Shown: positions 6,014 through 15,323 of the stretch, piece by piece
Layout of the letters: the number at the start of each line of letters is the position of its first letter
How positions within the stretch are numbered: position 1 is the first letter of the stretch
NCBI GenBank assembly: GCA_937141935.1
Contig: CAKZQS010000039.1
Span: forward strand, 1 to 52,360
Length of the DNA stretch: 52,360 bases
Direction of reading: 5' to 3'
Source of the DNA: an uncultured Ectothiorhodospiraceae bacterium
GTDB lineage: Bacteria; Pseudomonadota; Gammaproteobacteria; Nevskiales; Oceanococcaceae
Made by a program: the position numbers and the translations under genes
The notes under the pieces: generated by a model
Seen by the model: the letters and a program-made list of their open reading frames with translations, nothing else
What the model was told of the DNA's origin: nothing
Databases searched by the model: none

Positions 6014-8374
6014 ATGGCCGAATCCTTCAACCGTTTTCTGGAGCGCTACGGGCGCTTCGTCATCCGCTTCCGCTGGCTGGTGCTGGCGGCCACCGTGGCC
6101 GCCATCGCGGGCATGGGCTACGGCGCGCAGTTCCTGACCTTCTCGACCGACTACCGCGTGTTCTTCGGCAAGGAGAACCCGCAGCTGGTCGCCTTCGACA
6201 AGGTGCAGAACGTCTACAACAAGAATGACAGCGTGCTCTATGTCGTGGCGCCCGAGGGCGATAACGCCTTCAATGCGCGCACGCTGGCGCTGGTCGAGGA
6301 GATGACCGAGCGGGCCTGGGCGCTGCCCTTCACCCGCCGGGTGGACTCGATCACCAACTACCAGCACACCCAGGCCCAGGGCGATGACCTGCTGGTGGGC
6401 GACCTGGTGGACGGCGCCGCGCAGATGGATGCGCAGCAGCTGGCGGCCATCCGCGAGATCGCCGTCAACGAGCCGTTGCTGCTGAACCGGCTGACCTCGC
6501 CCAGTGGCCATGTGGTGGCGCTGAACGTGGTCTCCGAGTTCCCGGAAGAGGACATCAGCGAGCTACCGATCACCGTGCAGGCGGCCCGCGACCTGCGCGA
6601 CGAGATGCTGGAGATGTACCCCGGCCACAGCATCTACATGACCGGCTCCAACATGATGAGCAATGCCTTCTCGGAGGCCAGTCAGGCGGACATCCAGACG
6701 CTGTACCCGCTGATGTACCTGACGCTGATCGTCATCATGTACCTGCTGCTGCGCTCGATTGCCGGCACGCTGGCCAGCCTGGTGGTGATCATCCTGTCGG
6801 CGGCCGGCGCCATGGGCCTGGCCGGCTGGATCGGCATCGGGCTGACCTCGCCCTCGGTGGCCGCGCCGGTGATCATCACCACGCTGGCCATAGCCGACTC
6901 GGTGCACATCCTGGTCACCTATTTCGCCGACCGGCGCCAGGGCATGAGCAAGGACGATGCGCTGGTCGACGCGCTGAAGATCAACTTCATGCCGGTGTTC
7001 ATGACCTCGGTGACCACGGCGATGGGCTTTCTGGCCATCAACATCACCGACTCGCCGCCGCTGCGCGACCTGGGCAACATCACGGCGATGGGCGTGATCC
7101 TGGCCTGGGCGGTGTCGGTCACGGCGCTGCCGGCGCTGATGTCGATCTTCCCGCACCGGGTGCCCGCGGCCAGCAAGGACCGCCTGGCCAGCGCGCTGGA
7201 AGCCTATGGCCGCTTTGCCGTGCGCCGGCGCACGCCGCTGCTGATCGTGGCCAGCATCGTCTGCCTGGGCATCCTGGCCCTGCTGCCCAAGAACGAGACC
7301 AACGACCTCTTCGCGCACTATTTCGACCCGCGCATCGAGTTCCGCACCGACACCGACTTCGCCGTCGACAACATCTCCGGCCTGTACACCTTCGAGTTCG
7401 ACCTGGCTGCCCCCAACGGCGTGGCCGACCCCGAGTACCTGGCCAAGCTGGAGGCCTTCAAGCAGTGGTGGCTGGAAGACCCGCGCACCATGCATGTGGC
7501 CTCGCTGTCGGACATCTTCAAGCGCCTGAACAAGAACATGCACGGCGACGACGAGAGCTGGTATCGGCTGCCCGAGCAGCAGGATCTGGCCGCGCAGTAC
7601 CTGTTGCTGTACGAGTTCAGCCTGCCCTTCGGCCTGGACCTGGCCAACACCATCAACATCGACAAGGACGGCTCGCGCTTCTTCGTCGTGACCGAGCACC
7701 TGACCAGCAAGCAGACCCGCGAGCTGTCGCGCCAGTCCAACGAATGGCTGCAGGAAAACGCGCCGGAGATGGCCACGCTGGGCGTGTCGCCGGCGGTGAT
7801 GTTCGCCTACATCGCCGAGCGCAACATCACCGCAATGATGTGGTCGATTCCCATCGCGCTGGCGGCCATCTCGGTGCTGCTGATCTTCGCACTGCGCAGC
7901 CTGCGCTTTGGCCTGCTGAGCCTGATCCCCAACCTGCTGCCGCTGGGCATGGCCTTCGGCATCTGGGGCATATACAACGGCACGATCAACTTCACGATGT
8001 CGATTTGCCTGGGGATGGTCATGGGCATCATCGTCGATGACACCATCCACTTCTTTGCCAAGTACCTGCGGGCCCGGCGCGAGCTGGGCATGAGCCCCGA
8101 GGACGCTATCCCCTATGCCTTCCGTACGGTGGGCACGGCGCTGGTGGTGACCTCGATCATCCTGATCTGCGGCTTTTTGATCCTGGCCACCAGCGCCTTC
8201 ACGCCGAACAACGGCATGAGCCAGCTGACGGCCATCGCCATCGCCACGGCCCTGATTGCCGACTTTGCCCTGCTGCCGCCGCTGATCCTGCTGATCGAGC
8301 GCCGCCGCCAGGGCAAGACCGACACCGACACCCCTGCCAACCCCGACATGGAGACCACCCATGCCCCTGCATAA
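6014..8374 (+). CDS. MMPL/RND-superfamily inner-membrane exporter
   Basis: 786 residues with the RND layout: helix 1 at ~20-40, a large periplasmic loop, helices 2-6 (~235-390), helix 7 (~405-422), a second loop, and helices 8-12 (~610-765). Both halves carry the MMPL/sterol-sensing-like motif: ITTLAIADSVHILVTYF in the first and GMVMGIIVDDTIHFFAKYL in the second, whose membrane Asp residues (AIADS; VDDT) are likely proton-relay residues. Family members move lipids or hydrophobic compounds from the inner membrane with proton-motive force. It overlaps the next gene by 14 bases. The order TetR, MMPL, LolA-like, barrel points to a trans-envelope lipid or hydrophobic-compound exporter. Confidence 0.92.
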   Translation: MAESFNRFLERYGRFVIRFRWLVLAATVAAIAGMGYGAQFLTFSTDYRVFFGKENPQLVAFDKVQNVYNKNDSVLYVVAPEGDNAFNARTLALVEEMTERAWALPFTRRVDSITNYQHTQAQGDDLLVGDLVDGAAQMDAQQLAAIREIAVNEPLLLNRLTSPSGHVVALNVVSEFPEEDISELPITVQAARDLRDEMLEMYPGHSIYMTGSNMMSNAFSEASQADIQTLYPLMYLTLIVIMYLLLRSIAGTLASLVVIILSAAGAMGLAGWIGIGLTSPSVAAPVIITTLAIADSVHILVTYFADRRQGMSKDDALVDALKINFMPVFMTSVTTAMGFLAINITDSPPLRDLGNITAMGVILAWAVSVTALPALMSIFPHRVPAASKDRLASALEAYGRFAVRRRTPLLIVASIVCLGILALLPKNETNDLFAHYFDPRIEFRTDTDFAVDNISGLYTFEFDLAAPNGVADPEYLAKLEAFKQWWLEDPRTMHVASLSDIFKRLNKNMHGDDESWYRLPEQQDLAAQYLLLYEFSLPFGLDLANTINIDKDGSRFFVVTEHLTSKQTRELSRQSNEWLQENAPEMATLGVSPAVMFAYIAERNITAMMWSIPIALAAISVLLIFALRSLRFGLLSLIPNLLPLGMAFGIWGIYNGTINFTMSICLGMVMGIIVDDTIHFFAKYLRARRELGMSPEDAIPYAFRTVGTALVVTSIILICGFLILATSAFTPNNGMSQLTAIAIATALIADFALLPPLILLIERRRQGKTDTDTPANPDMETTHAPA

Positions 8375-9149
8375 CATCCTGCTCGCCGCCGCCCTGGGCC
8401 TTGGCCTGGCGGCCCCCGCCCTGGCCGACGAGGCCGCCGCCCGCGGCCTGGAAATCGCCGAGGAAGCCGACCGCCGTGACGAAGGCTGGGGCGACTCGAC
8501 GACCACGCTGACGATGACGCTGCGCAACAAGCAGGGTCAGGAGTCCACCCGCGAGATGCGCAACCGCTCGCTGGAAGTGGCCGACGATGGCGACAAGAGC
8601 CTGATCATCTTCGACCACCCCAAGGACGTGCGCGGCACCGCGCTGCTGACCTTCAGCCACAAGACCGGCAATGACGACCAGTGGCTGTACCTGCCCGCGC
8701 TCAAGCGCACCAAGCGCATCGCCTCGAACAACAAGTCCGGCCCCTTCATGGGCAGCGAGTTCGCCTACGAGGACATCAGCTCGCAGGAAGTCGAGGAATA
8801 CACCTATAAGTACCTGCGCGACGAGAGCTACGAGGGCACGCCGGTCTACGTCATCGAGCGCTACCCCACCGATGACAACTCCGGCTACACCAAGCAGATC
8901 GTGTGGATGGACGCCGAGCGCTACATCCCGCTCAAGGTCGATTACTACGACCGCAAGCAGAGCCACCTGAAGACGCTGACCTTCCACGACTACGAGCAGT
9001 ACAAGGGCAAGCACTGGCGCCCGCTGCGCATGGAGATGCAGAACCTGCAGACCGGCAAGTCCACCACGCTGGCTTTCGCCGAGTACGAATTCGACCAGGG
9101 TCTGTCGGAGCGCGACTTCGACCAGGCCGCCCTGGCGCGCGCGCGCTAA
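8361..9149 (+). CDS. Periplasmic outer-membrane lipoprotein-sorting-like protein (LolA fold)
   Basis: 262 residues with a signal peptide (residues ~1-22, cleavage after ALADE). The mature part has the pattern of the 'outer membrane lipoprotein-sorting protein' family: RNKQGQESTREMRNRSLEV, FDHPKDVRGTALLTFSHK, DQWLYLPALKRTKRIASNNK, GPFMGSEFAYEDISS and YKQIVWMDAERYIPLKVDYYD-like strands. This family has a half-barrel LolA/LolB-like fold that binds lipids and is regularly encoded beside MMPL exporters. It probably shuttles the exported lipid across the periplasm. It is translationally coupled to the MMPL gene through the 14-base overlap. Confidence 0.88.
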   Translation: MPLHNILLAAALGLGLAAPALADEAAARGLEIAEEADRRDEGWGDSTTTLTMTLRNKQGQESTREMRNRSLEVADDGDKSLIIFDHPKDVRGTALLTFSHKTGNDDQWLYLPALKRTKRIASNNKSGPFMGSEFAYEDISSQEVEEYTYKYLRDESYEGTPVYVIERYPTDDNSGYTKQIVWMDAERYIPLKVDYYDRKQSHLKTLTFHDYEQYKGKHWRPLRMEMQNLQTGKSTTLAFAEYEFDQGLSERDFDQAALARAR

Positions 9150-9336
9150 AGCCCGCAGCTGACGGCCGCCGGCGCGCGGGGCCCTGCACGGGTCCCGCGT
9201 GCCGCCCCCGGCCAAGGTTGCCGCGCCGGCCTGCCGGCCGGTGCCGCCCGGCCCCATCAAATCCGCCCCACCCGGCCCGACCCGGCGCCACCGGGGAGAC
9301 ACCGCGGGCCCCGCGCCCCCGCACCGAGACACGCCC

Positions 9337-10674
9337 ATGAGCCCACTCGCTCCTGCTCGCAACACCGCCACCGGCCTGCCACCGCGGCATAGCGCTGGCT
9401 CCCCAGCTGCCGCCACGCGCACGGAAGCTGCCAAACCCGCCCGCGCCGCCTTTCTCGCCGCGGCGCTGCTGGCGCCCCTGGCCCCGGCGATGGCCTACCA
9501 GTCCTTCGAGGCCGAGGCCGCGGCGCAGCTGCGCTGGCACCCGCAGGTGGTGTCGCGCGCCGAGCAGGAATCCACCGATGCCTCGCTGTCGCTGCAGGCC
9601 GAGTGGTACTGGGAGTCCGAGGATCGCAACCATAGCCTGACCATCACGCCCTTCGGCCGCTACGCGCCGCAGGCCGATTCGCGCACCCATGCCGACCTGC
9701 GCGAGCTGTACTGGAACGGCATCTTCGGCGACCTCGAACTGCGCCTGGGCATCAGCAAGGTCTTCTGGGGCAAGACCGAGATCCTGCACCTAGTCGACAT
9801 CATCAACCAGGACGACACGCTGGAAAACCTGGACGGCGAGGACAAGCTGGGCCAGCCGATGCTGCGCGCCAGCTACCGCGTGCCCAATGGCTCGCTGATC
9901 GGTTTCGTGCTGCCCTACTTCCGCGAACGCGAGTTCCTGGGCCCCGAGGCGCGGCTGTCGACGCCACTGCCGGTGGACGAGGACAACCCGCTTTATGAGT
10001 CGGAGGACGAGGAGACCCACGTCGACTGGGCGCTGCGCTGGCAGGGCTACTTTGGCGGGCTGGATTTCGGCCTGGCGCACTTCTCCGGCACGGCCCGCGA
10101 CCCGCTGCTGCTGCCCGCCGGCTTCACCCAGGAAGGCCGGCCCACGCAGCTCGTCCCGGCCTACCCCCTGCTTGAGCAAAGCAGCCTGGACGCGCAGTAC
10201 ACCGCCGGCGGCTGGCTGTTCAAGCTGGAGGCGCTATATGCCGACACGGCCGTCGTGGCGCTGCAGCCCGGCACGCCGCCGCGCTTCGTCGACACCACCT
10301 ACGCGGCGGCCACCGGGGGCTTCGAGTACACGCTGTACGGCATCCGCGGCAGCGCCGCCGACCTGGGGCTGCTGGCCGAATATCTCTGGGACGAACGCGG
10401 CGCGCAGGCGAACACGCCCTTCCAGGATGACCTCTTCATAGGCGGCCGCCTGGCGCTGAACGACGTGGCCGGCAGCACGCTGCTCGGCGGCGCGGTGCTC
10501 GACCTGGACCACGGCGGCGCCTTCATCAACGTCGAGGCCAGCCGGCGGCTGTCCGGCGAGCTGGCGCTGGCGCTGGAGGCCCGGCTGTTCACCGATGTCG
10601 ACCCGCGCGACACCACCCTCTTCCCGGTGCGCAATGACGACTACCTGCAGCTGGAGCTGACCCGCTACTTCTAG
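9337..10674 (+). CDS. Outer-membrane beta-barrel protein (DUF1302/alginate-export-like)
   Basis: 445 residues. A long basic, Ala-rich leader leads to a signal segment (AAFLAAALLAPLAPAMAYQ), followed by alternating amphipathic strands and a C-terminus ending LELTRYF, the terminal aromatic signature of BAM-inserted barrels. Strand blocks such as WYWESEDRNHSLTITPFGRY, DLRELYWNGIFGDLELRLG and KVFWGKTEILHLVDIINQDD resemble DUF1302-type porins found next to LolA-like/MMPL genes. ATG 9337 is preceded by GAG at 9327-9329; an upstream in-frame start at 9199 adds a proline-rich stretch with no signal-peptide character. It would be the outer-membrane exit or receptor of the cassette. Confidence 0.8.
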   Translation: MSPLAPARNTATGLPPRHSAGSPAAATRTEAAKPARAAFLAAALLAPLAPAMAYQSFEAEAAAQLRWHPQVVSRAEQESTDASLSLQAEWYWESEDRNHSLTITPFGRYAPQADSRTHADLRELYWNGIFGDLELRLGISKVFWGKTEILHLVDIINQDDTLENLDGEDKLGQPMLRASYRVPNGSLIGFVLPYFREREFLGPEARLSTPLPVDEDNPLYESEDEETHVDWALRWQGYFGGLDFGLAHFSGTARDPLLLPAGFTQEGRPTQLVPAYPLLEQSSLDAQYTAGGWLFKLEALYADTAVVALQPGTPPRFVDTTYAAATGGFEYTLYGIRGSAADLGLLAEYLWDERGAQANTPFQDDLFIGGRLALNDVAGSTLLGGAVLDLDHGGAFINVEASRRLSGELALALEARLFTDVDPRDTTLFPVRNDDYLQLELTRYF

Positions 10675-10722
10675 CCGCCAGCGCCCCGACTTGCGGGCCG
10701 CGCCGGACGGGGCGCGCGGCGC

Positions 10723-10776
10723 GGGCCAGCCTCCCTGCACGGGCCAGGCGCCCTGCGCGGGTCAGGCGCGCGGCGC
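10723..10776. repeat. Three 18-bp tandem repeats
   Basis: Three exact-length units of 18 bases (10723-10740, 10741-10758, 10759-10776), each beginning GGGCCAG or GGGTCAG and sharing most later positions. They lie in the 119-base gap between the barrel gene and the shared terminator. Confidence 0.8.
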
Positions 10777-10793
10777 GCCGGGGCCCCACCCAC

Positions 10794-10821
10794 AAAAAAG
10801 CCGCCCGCGGGCGGCTTTTTT
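10794..10821. terminator. Bidirectional Rho-independent terminator
   Basis: A perfect 28-base palindrome: six A, GCCGCCCG, its complement CGGGCGGC, then six T. It ends in a T-run on both strands and sits between the converging barrel gene (stop at 10674) and the peptidase gene (stop at 10837), so it can terminate both. Confidence 0.95.
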
Positions 10822-10836
10822 CCGTCGGCGCGGCGC

Positions 10837-12252
10837 CTAGAAACTCGCGGCGCAGTATTCGAAGGGGTCGTTGTCGGCGGTGGCCACGCCGGCGCTCTCC
10901 GAGCCGGGCGCGAACTCATCCCAGTACTGCTTGCGGGTGCGGATCCAGGCCGTCTGGAAATCGCAGAAGGCCTGCGGCTTGCTGCGCGTGGGCTCGCCAA
11001 AGCCCAGTTGCGCCAGGGCCTCGGCCACCACGCCCTTGTCCAGGTTGGCCGTCAGCTCGCCCCAACCCAGCTGCAGCCATTCGGCGCCGGGCACGAAGGG
11101 CAGCCCGCCGATATCCAGCACGCCCTCGACCGGGTCATAGTCGCCGGTGGGCGGAATCCAGGCGGCCTCTTCCAGCGCGCGGCGCAGCTGCCAGTTGGTG
11201 ATGAACACGCCGTTGGCGGCCACCATGAAGGGCGTGCCGTCGATCGTTTGCACGGCGCCGCGGTGGTCGGCGGCGCGGCGCGCCTCCAGCAGCACGCGCG
11301 AAGCCACGCCGGCGGCGCGCGGGGTCGAGAAGCTGGTGCCACCCACCTGACGCAGGCCGTCCTGGCACACCGCGCAATAGGGCAGGTCCTGGGTGTAGTC
11401 GGCCACGAAGTCCGGGAACACGCCGGACAGCGCGGTGCGGCCATTGGAGGTGTCCTCCTCGCTGCCGGAAATTCCCAGGCTCCACCAGGGGCCGGCGCCG
11501 GCGCGCAGCGGCGAGAGCCCGGGGCCGTTGCCCGAAGACGAGAAGTGCAGCTTGCCCTGCCCCACGACGCCCTCGTAGCTGAACTCGAAGTTCTCGGTCT
11601 CCGGGATCGGCAGCAGGCCCAGCGCCAGCGAGGCGCCGTAGCTGGTCGAGACCATGTCGATCTCGGGGTGGGTAAAGGCCAGGCGGTGCGATTCGATCGA
11701 GCCGTAGCTGTTGGGCTCGATGAAAACCAGGATCGCGTCCGGGTTGGCCGTCAGCACGGCGGCGCTGGTGCCCACGCCGTGGGTGTCGTCGTCGTTGTCC
11801 GGCAGGATCGGGTAGATGCCGGCGGCGATGTCGCCCACCTGGTCGGTGCTGGCGATGATGTTGGTGCCTTCGAACCAATAGAACTGGAAGGGGCGGATGT
11901 TCTCCCAGATCTCGCGGTCGGCCTCGAAATCGATCAGGAAGTTGCCCGTGCGGGTCAGGCGGATCGTGTTGCGCTCGCCGATGCCAAAGGCCTCCAGCAC
12001 CTCGGGGGTCACGCTCGACGGCGCGCTGTCCGGGTAGATCGGCGAGCCGGCGTGGAAATAGGCGTGGTAGACATTGATGCCCGAATCCAGCACCGCAACG
12101 CTGACGCGGGGGGCGCCGGCCGCACGGGTGGCCTGCGTGTCGGCCGCGGCGCGGCTGTTGACGGCGGCGGCGGCATCACGGCCGCCATCGCTGCAGGCGG
12201 ACAGCAGCAGGCCGGCGCCCAGCGCCAGCCCGGTGATCAGGGGCTTGTTCAT
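10837..12252 (-). CDS. Subtilisin-like (S8) serine peptidase, lipoprotein
   Basis: 471 residues. Residues 1-20 form a lipoprotein signal ending in the lipobox LLSAC (Cys20). The S8 triad appears as D56 in SVAVLDSGIN, H158 in DDDTHGVGT and S307 in GGTSFSTPRAAG; the oxyanion Asn is probably in SSSGNGPG near 242. About 100 residues are inserted between the Asp and His motifs, more than in subtilisin. The protein ends in a ~120-residue C-terminal region after the Ser helix. It should act at the cell surface or in the periplasm as a membrane-anchored protease. ATG 12252 opens the lipoprotein signal. The prolyl oligopeptidase lies 81 bases upstream on the same strand. Confidence 0.9.
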   Translation of the reverse strand: MNKPLITGLALGAGLLLSACSDGGRDAAAAVNSRAAADTQATRAAGAPRVSVAVLDSGINVYHAYFHAGSPIYPDSAPSSVTPEVLEAFGIGERNTIRLTRTGNFLIDFEADREIWENIRPFQFYWFEGTNIIASTDQVGDIAAGIYPILPDNDDDTHGVGTSAAVLTANPDAILVFIEPNSYGSIESHRLAFTHPEIDMVSTSYGASLALGLLPIPETENFEFSYEGVVGQGKLHFSSSGNGPGLSPLRAGAGPWWSLGISGSEEDTSNGRTALSGVFPDFVADYTQDLPYCAVCQDGLRQVGGTSFSTPRAAGVASRVLLEARRAADHRGAVQTIDGTPFMVAANGVFITNWQLRRALEEAAWIPPTGDYDPVEGVLDIGGLPFVPGAEWLQLGWGELTANLDKGVVAEALAQLGFGEPTRSKPQAFCDFQTAWIRTRKQYWDEFAPGSESAGVATADNDPFEYCAASF

Positions 12253-12333
12253 GGTTCTCTCGCTCCCGCAGTTCCCTCTGCGGCTGGTTTTTGGTCCTCG
12301 CGCCGCCGGGGCCCGTTGCGGGCGCCCTGGCGA

Positions 12334-14535
12334 CTAACGCCCCGTCAGACGCTGCCAGCGCGTCTCCGAGGCCGTGCGCGGCCATTCTAGCCCGGTGTGA
12401 TAGCCGGCGAAAAGCAGCAGGTCCCGCGCCTCGGCGATGCGCGCCGCCGTGGGTTTGCCGGCCCCATGCCCGCCGCGGCTTTCGATCCGCAGCAGCTTCG
12501 GCGCCGCGCCGGTGTCGGCGTGTTGCAGGGCCGCCATGTACTTGTAGCTGTGCCCGGGCACCACGCGGTCGTCGTGGTCGGCCGTGTAGGCCAGCAGCGG
12601 CGGGTAGTCCCGGCCGCGACGCACGTTGTGGTAGGGCGAATAGGCCCGCAGCGCGCGGAACTGCGCCGGGTCCTCGCTGCTGCCGTAGTCACCGGTCCAG
12701 GCCCAGCCGATGGTGAAGCGGTGAAAGCGCAGCATGTCCATCACGCCCACGCCGGCCAACGCGGCGCCGTAAAGCTCGGGACGCTGGTTCACCACCGCGC
12801 CGACCAGCAGGCCGCCATTGCTGCGGCCATGAATCGCCAGCGTGTCCGGGCTGGCCCAGCCGCGCGCGATCAGGTCCTCGGCCACCGCGATGAAGTCGTC
12901 AAAGACCCTCTGCTTGTTCTGCTTGGTGCCCGCCTCATGCCAGGCCTTGCCAAACTCGCCGCCGCCACGCAGGTTGGCCAGCACGTAGATGCCGCCGGCG
13001 CGCAGCCACAGCGGCGCCGTGACCCGGAATTCGGGCGTAATCGGAATATTGAAACCGCCATAGCCATAGAGCCAGGTCGGCCGCGGCTGGTCGGGCTGGG
13101 CCGTGCGTGCCCGGGCCAGGAAATAGGGCACCGGCGTGCCGTCGGCCGAGGTGGCCTGCAGACGCTCGGTGACAAAATCCGCAACCGGGAAGTCGAAGGT
13201 GGCCTGCTGCCAGGCGCCGCTGTCGCCGGTGGCCAGGTCCGCGCGCCAGACCGCGTCGGGCTCGACCAGCGCCGAGCGCCGGTAAAAGACCTCGCGGCGC
13301 CCGGCCTCGGCGGCCAGCCCGTCGATGACCGCGAGGCCCGGCGGGGTCAGGTCGAAGCGCGGCTCGCCGATCGGCGTGTAGGCCGCGAGCTGCGAGGCCG
13401 CATCGCGCAGCGTGTGCACGATCAGCAGCCCCCCGGCCAGCACGGCGTTCTGCAGCGTGTCCTGCGACTGCGGCACGACCTCCACCCACTGCGCCTGCGG
13501 GTCGGTCAGCAGCAGCGCGCGCACCCGCCCGCGCGGCGCATCCGCCGTGGTGATGACATAGAGCTCGTCATCGAGCACGCCGATCGGCTCCTGGCGGTGC
13601 GCGAAGCTGCCCACCAGGGTGCGCGTCGGGCCGAAGAGTTCGGGGTCCTGGCCATCGCGCAAATCGCGCAGCAGCAACCGGTTGGCGTCGGAGGCGCCCT
13701 CGCGCACGCTGATCAGCAGCCAGCGGCCCGAGGCGTCGACCTCGGCCCAATAGCCGTGCTGCGGCTGCTTGGGGTTGGCGTAGACGCGCACGTCGGCCGA
13801 CTGCGGCGAGCCGACGCGGTGATACCAGACGGCCTGATCGGCCAGCGCGTCAAAGGTGCCCTCGCGCGCCGGGTAGCGCGAATAGAAAAAGCCCTCGCCG
13901 TCGGCCGTCCAGGCGATGTTCGAGAACTTGACGTGGCGCAGCTCCTCGCCCAGGTCGCGGCCGCTGGCCAGGTCGCGGATGCGGATGCGGGTCCAGTCCT
14001 CGCCGGCCTCGGTTAGCCCATAGGCCAGGTAGCGCCCGCGCGGGTCCACCCGCCAGCGCTTCAGCGCCACCCCGCCGTCGGCCGACTTGCGGTTGATGTC
14101 CAGCACCACCTCGCGCGCGCCGCCGCCGACCGGCTCGACCAACAGCAGCGGCTGCGGCAACAGGCCGTCGTTGAACAGGAAATAGCGCCGCTCAGCAACG
14201 GTTTGCGGCAGGCCCTGGCGCGGCCGATCCCAGATCTGGCGCAGCTGCGACTCGACCGCGGCGCGGCCGGGCAGCTCTTCGAGATAGTCCGCGGCCAGCG
14301 CCTGCTGCGCCTGCACCCAGGCCCGCGTTTGCGCGCTGTCCGTGTCCTCCAGCCAGCGGTAGGGGTCGGCGACGGCGGTGCCGTGATAGTCGTCGACCAC
14401 ATCGCCGCGCGGGGCCTCCGGGTAGTCCAGCGCCAAGGCCGGCGTTGCCCACAGCGGCAGCGCCAGCAGCCCCGCCGCAAGCGGGCGCACGCGCCACGCG
14501 GCGCCGCGCCGGGCGGGTTGCACGCAGGGCCGCAT
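12334..14535 (-). CDS. Prolyl oligopeptidase family (S9A) serine peptidase, exported
   Basis: 733 residues with a signal peptide (residues ~12-36, ending TPALALDYP). The N-terminal peptidase_S9_N beta-propeller (DPYRWLEDTDSAQTRAWVQAQ onward) is followed by the alpha/beta-hydrolase domain. Catalytic Ser is in AIHGRSNGGLLVGAV, Asp in YTADHDDRVVPGHSYKY and His in ESRGGHGAGK. It cleaves short proline-containing peptides. ATG 14535 is supported by overlap with the DUF4399 stop (TGATG), so the two genes are coupled. The open frame continues upstream without being coding. With the S8 lipoprotein it makes a small envelope peptide-degradation group. Confidence 0.93.
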   Translation of the reverse strand: MRPCVQPARRGAAWRVRPLAAGLLALPLWATPALALDYPEAPRGDVVDDYHGTAVADPYRWLEDTDSAQTRAWVQAQQALAADYLEELPGRAAVESQLRQIWDRPRQGLPQTVAERRYFLFNDGLLPQPLLLVEPVGGGAREVVLDINRKSADGGVALKRWRVDPRGRYLAYGLTEAGEDWTRIRIRDLASGRDLGEELRHVKFSNIAWTADGEGFFYSRYPAREGTFDALADQAVWYHRVGSPQSADVRVYANPKQPQHGYWAEVDASGRWLLISVREGASDANRLLLRDLRDGQDPELFGPTRTLVGSFAHRQEPIGVLDDELYVITTADAPRGRVRALLLTDPQAQWVEVVPQSQDTLQNAVLAGGLLIVHTLRDAASQLAAYTPIGEPRFDLTPPGLAVIDGLAAEAGRREVFYRRSALVEPDAVWRADLATGDSGAWQQATFDFPVADFVTERLQATSADGTPVPYFLARARTAQPDQPRPTWLYGYGGFNIPITPEFRVTAPLWLRAGGIYVLANLRGGGEFGKAWHEAGTKQNKQRVFDDFIAVAEDLIARGWASPDTLAIHGRSNGGLLVGAVVNQRPELYGAALAGVGVMDMLRFHRFTIGWAWTGDYGSSEDPAQFRALRAYSPYHNVRRGRDYPPLLAYTADHDDRVVPGHSYKYMAALQHADTGAAPKLLRIESRGGHGAGKPTAARIAEARDLLLFAGYHTGLEWPRTASETRWQRLTGR

Positions 14536-15170
14536 CAGAACAGGCGCGGCAGCTTGCCGCCCTTCTCGTCGTCCTCGGGCACCGGGTCCGGCCGCACGGT
14601 GATCGTGATCTTCTCGGAGAGCACCGGCGGCGCATGCGGCGTGTGGGTGTGGTCGCCCAGCAGCAGTTGCAGCGTGTGCTGCCCCGGCTCCAGGCGCAGC
14701 GTGGTCTGCGTCTGCCCGCCACCGAAATGCTGCACCTGATCGTTGGCCGGCAGCGGCCGGTCCATCCGCGGCGGCTCCTCGAGGTTGATCAGCAGATGAT
14801 GGTGGCCGGTATTGGCGCGCTCGACCCCGGCCGGGGCGACGCCCATGCCCTCCAGGCCGAAACGCACCGTGAAGCTCTGCGCCACGGTCTCGCCGTGCGC
14901 CGGCGAGATGAAATAGGCATAGGCCCCCTCGGGCGCCGGGCTGCGCTCGGGCTGCGCGGCCAGCGGGCCGGCACACAGGACCATCGACGCAGCCATGGCC
15001 GCGGCCCGCGCCGGCGCCGGCAGGCGGAACACGGCCCAGGGCCGGGGCAACGCGGTGCGGGCCGTGGCGGCCGGGGCCAGGGCCGTGGCCGGGGCCGAGA
15101 CGGGGGCAAGAGTCGGGCAGGAGCGGAGGTGGCGCATGCGGCGAGGCGGGGCAAGTGAGGCCGACATCAT
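14535..15170 (-). CDS. DUF4399 protein, probably periplasmic
   Basis: About 211 residues from ATG 15170 (start uncertain: later in-frame ATGs at 15137, 14996 and 14984 also precede the conserved part). The C-terminal ~130 residues carry the DUF4399 signature: AYFISPAHGETVAQSFTVRFGLEGMGVAPAG, TGHHHLLINLEEPP, QHFGGGQTQTTLRLEPGQHTLQLLLGDHTHTPH. The His-rich THH and DHTHTPH motifs suggest metal binding, though no function is established. The N-terminus is long, Ala/Pro-rich and only weakly like a signal peptide. It shares a TGATG overlap with the prolyl oligopeptidase gene downstream. Confidence 0.82.
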   Translation of the reverse strand: MMSASLAPPRRMRHLRSCPTLAPVSAPATALAPAATARTALPRPWAVFRLPAPARAAAMAASMVLCAGPLAAQPERSPAPEGAYAYFISPAHGETVAQSFTVRFGLEGMGVAPAGVERANTGHHHLLINLEEPPRMDRPLPANDQVQHFGGGQTQTTLRLEPGQHTLQLLLGDHTHTPHAPPVLSEKITITVRPDPVPEDDEKGGKLPRLF

Positions 15171-15323
15171 TGGCGCTTGGCGCCGCCCTTGCAAGCCGGC
15201 GCGGCATGCGCCGCCCGGCATGGGCGCTGGCCGGCCCGCCGGCGGCTCCGCCTGACGGGGCCGGCGCTGGCGGGCTATGCTTGCGGGCTTGCCCGCAGTG
15301 CCCGGACCGGATTCGCCCCGACC

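Noticed and set aside
6563-8530. 655-codon frame antisense to the MMPL gene
   Set aside because: His/Gln/Arg-rich composition typical of antisense frames in GC-rich DNA; spans two sense genes.
15177-15323. N-terminal extension of DAHP synthase
   Set aside because: Residues before ATG 15324 have no homology to the family and no ribosome site; the usual length is reached from 15324.
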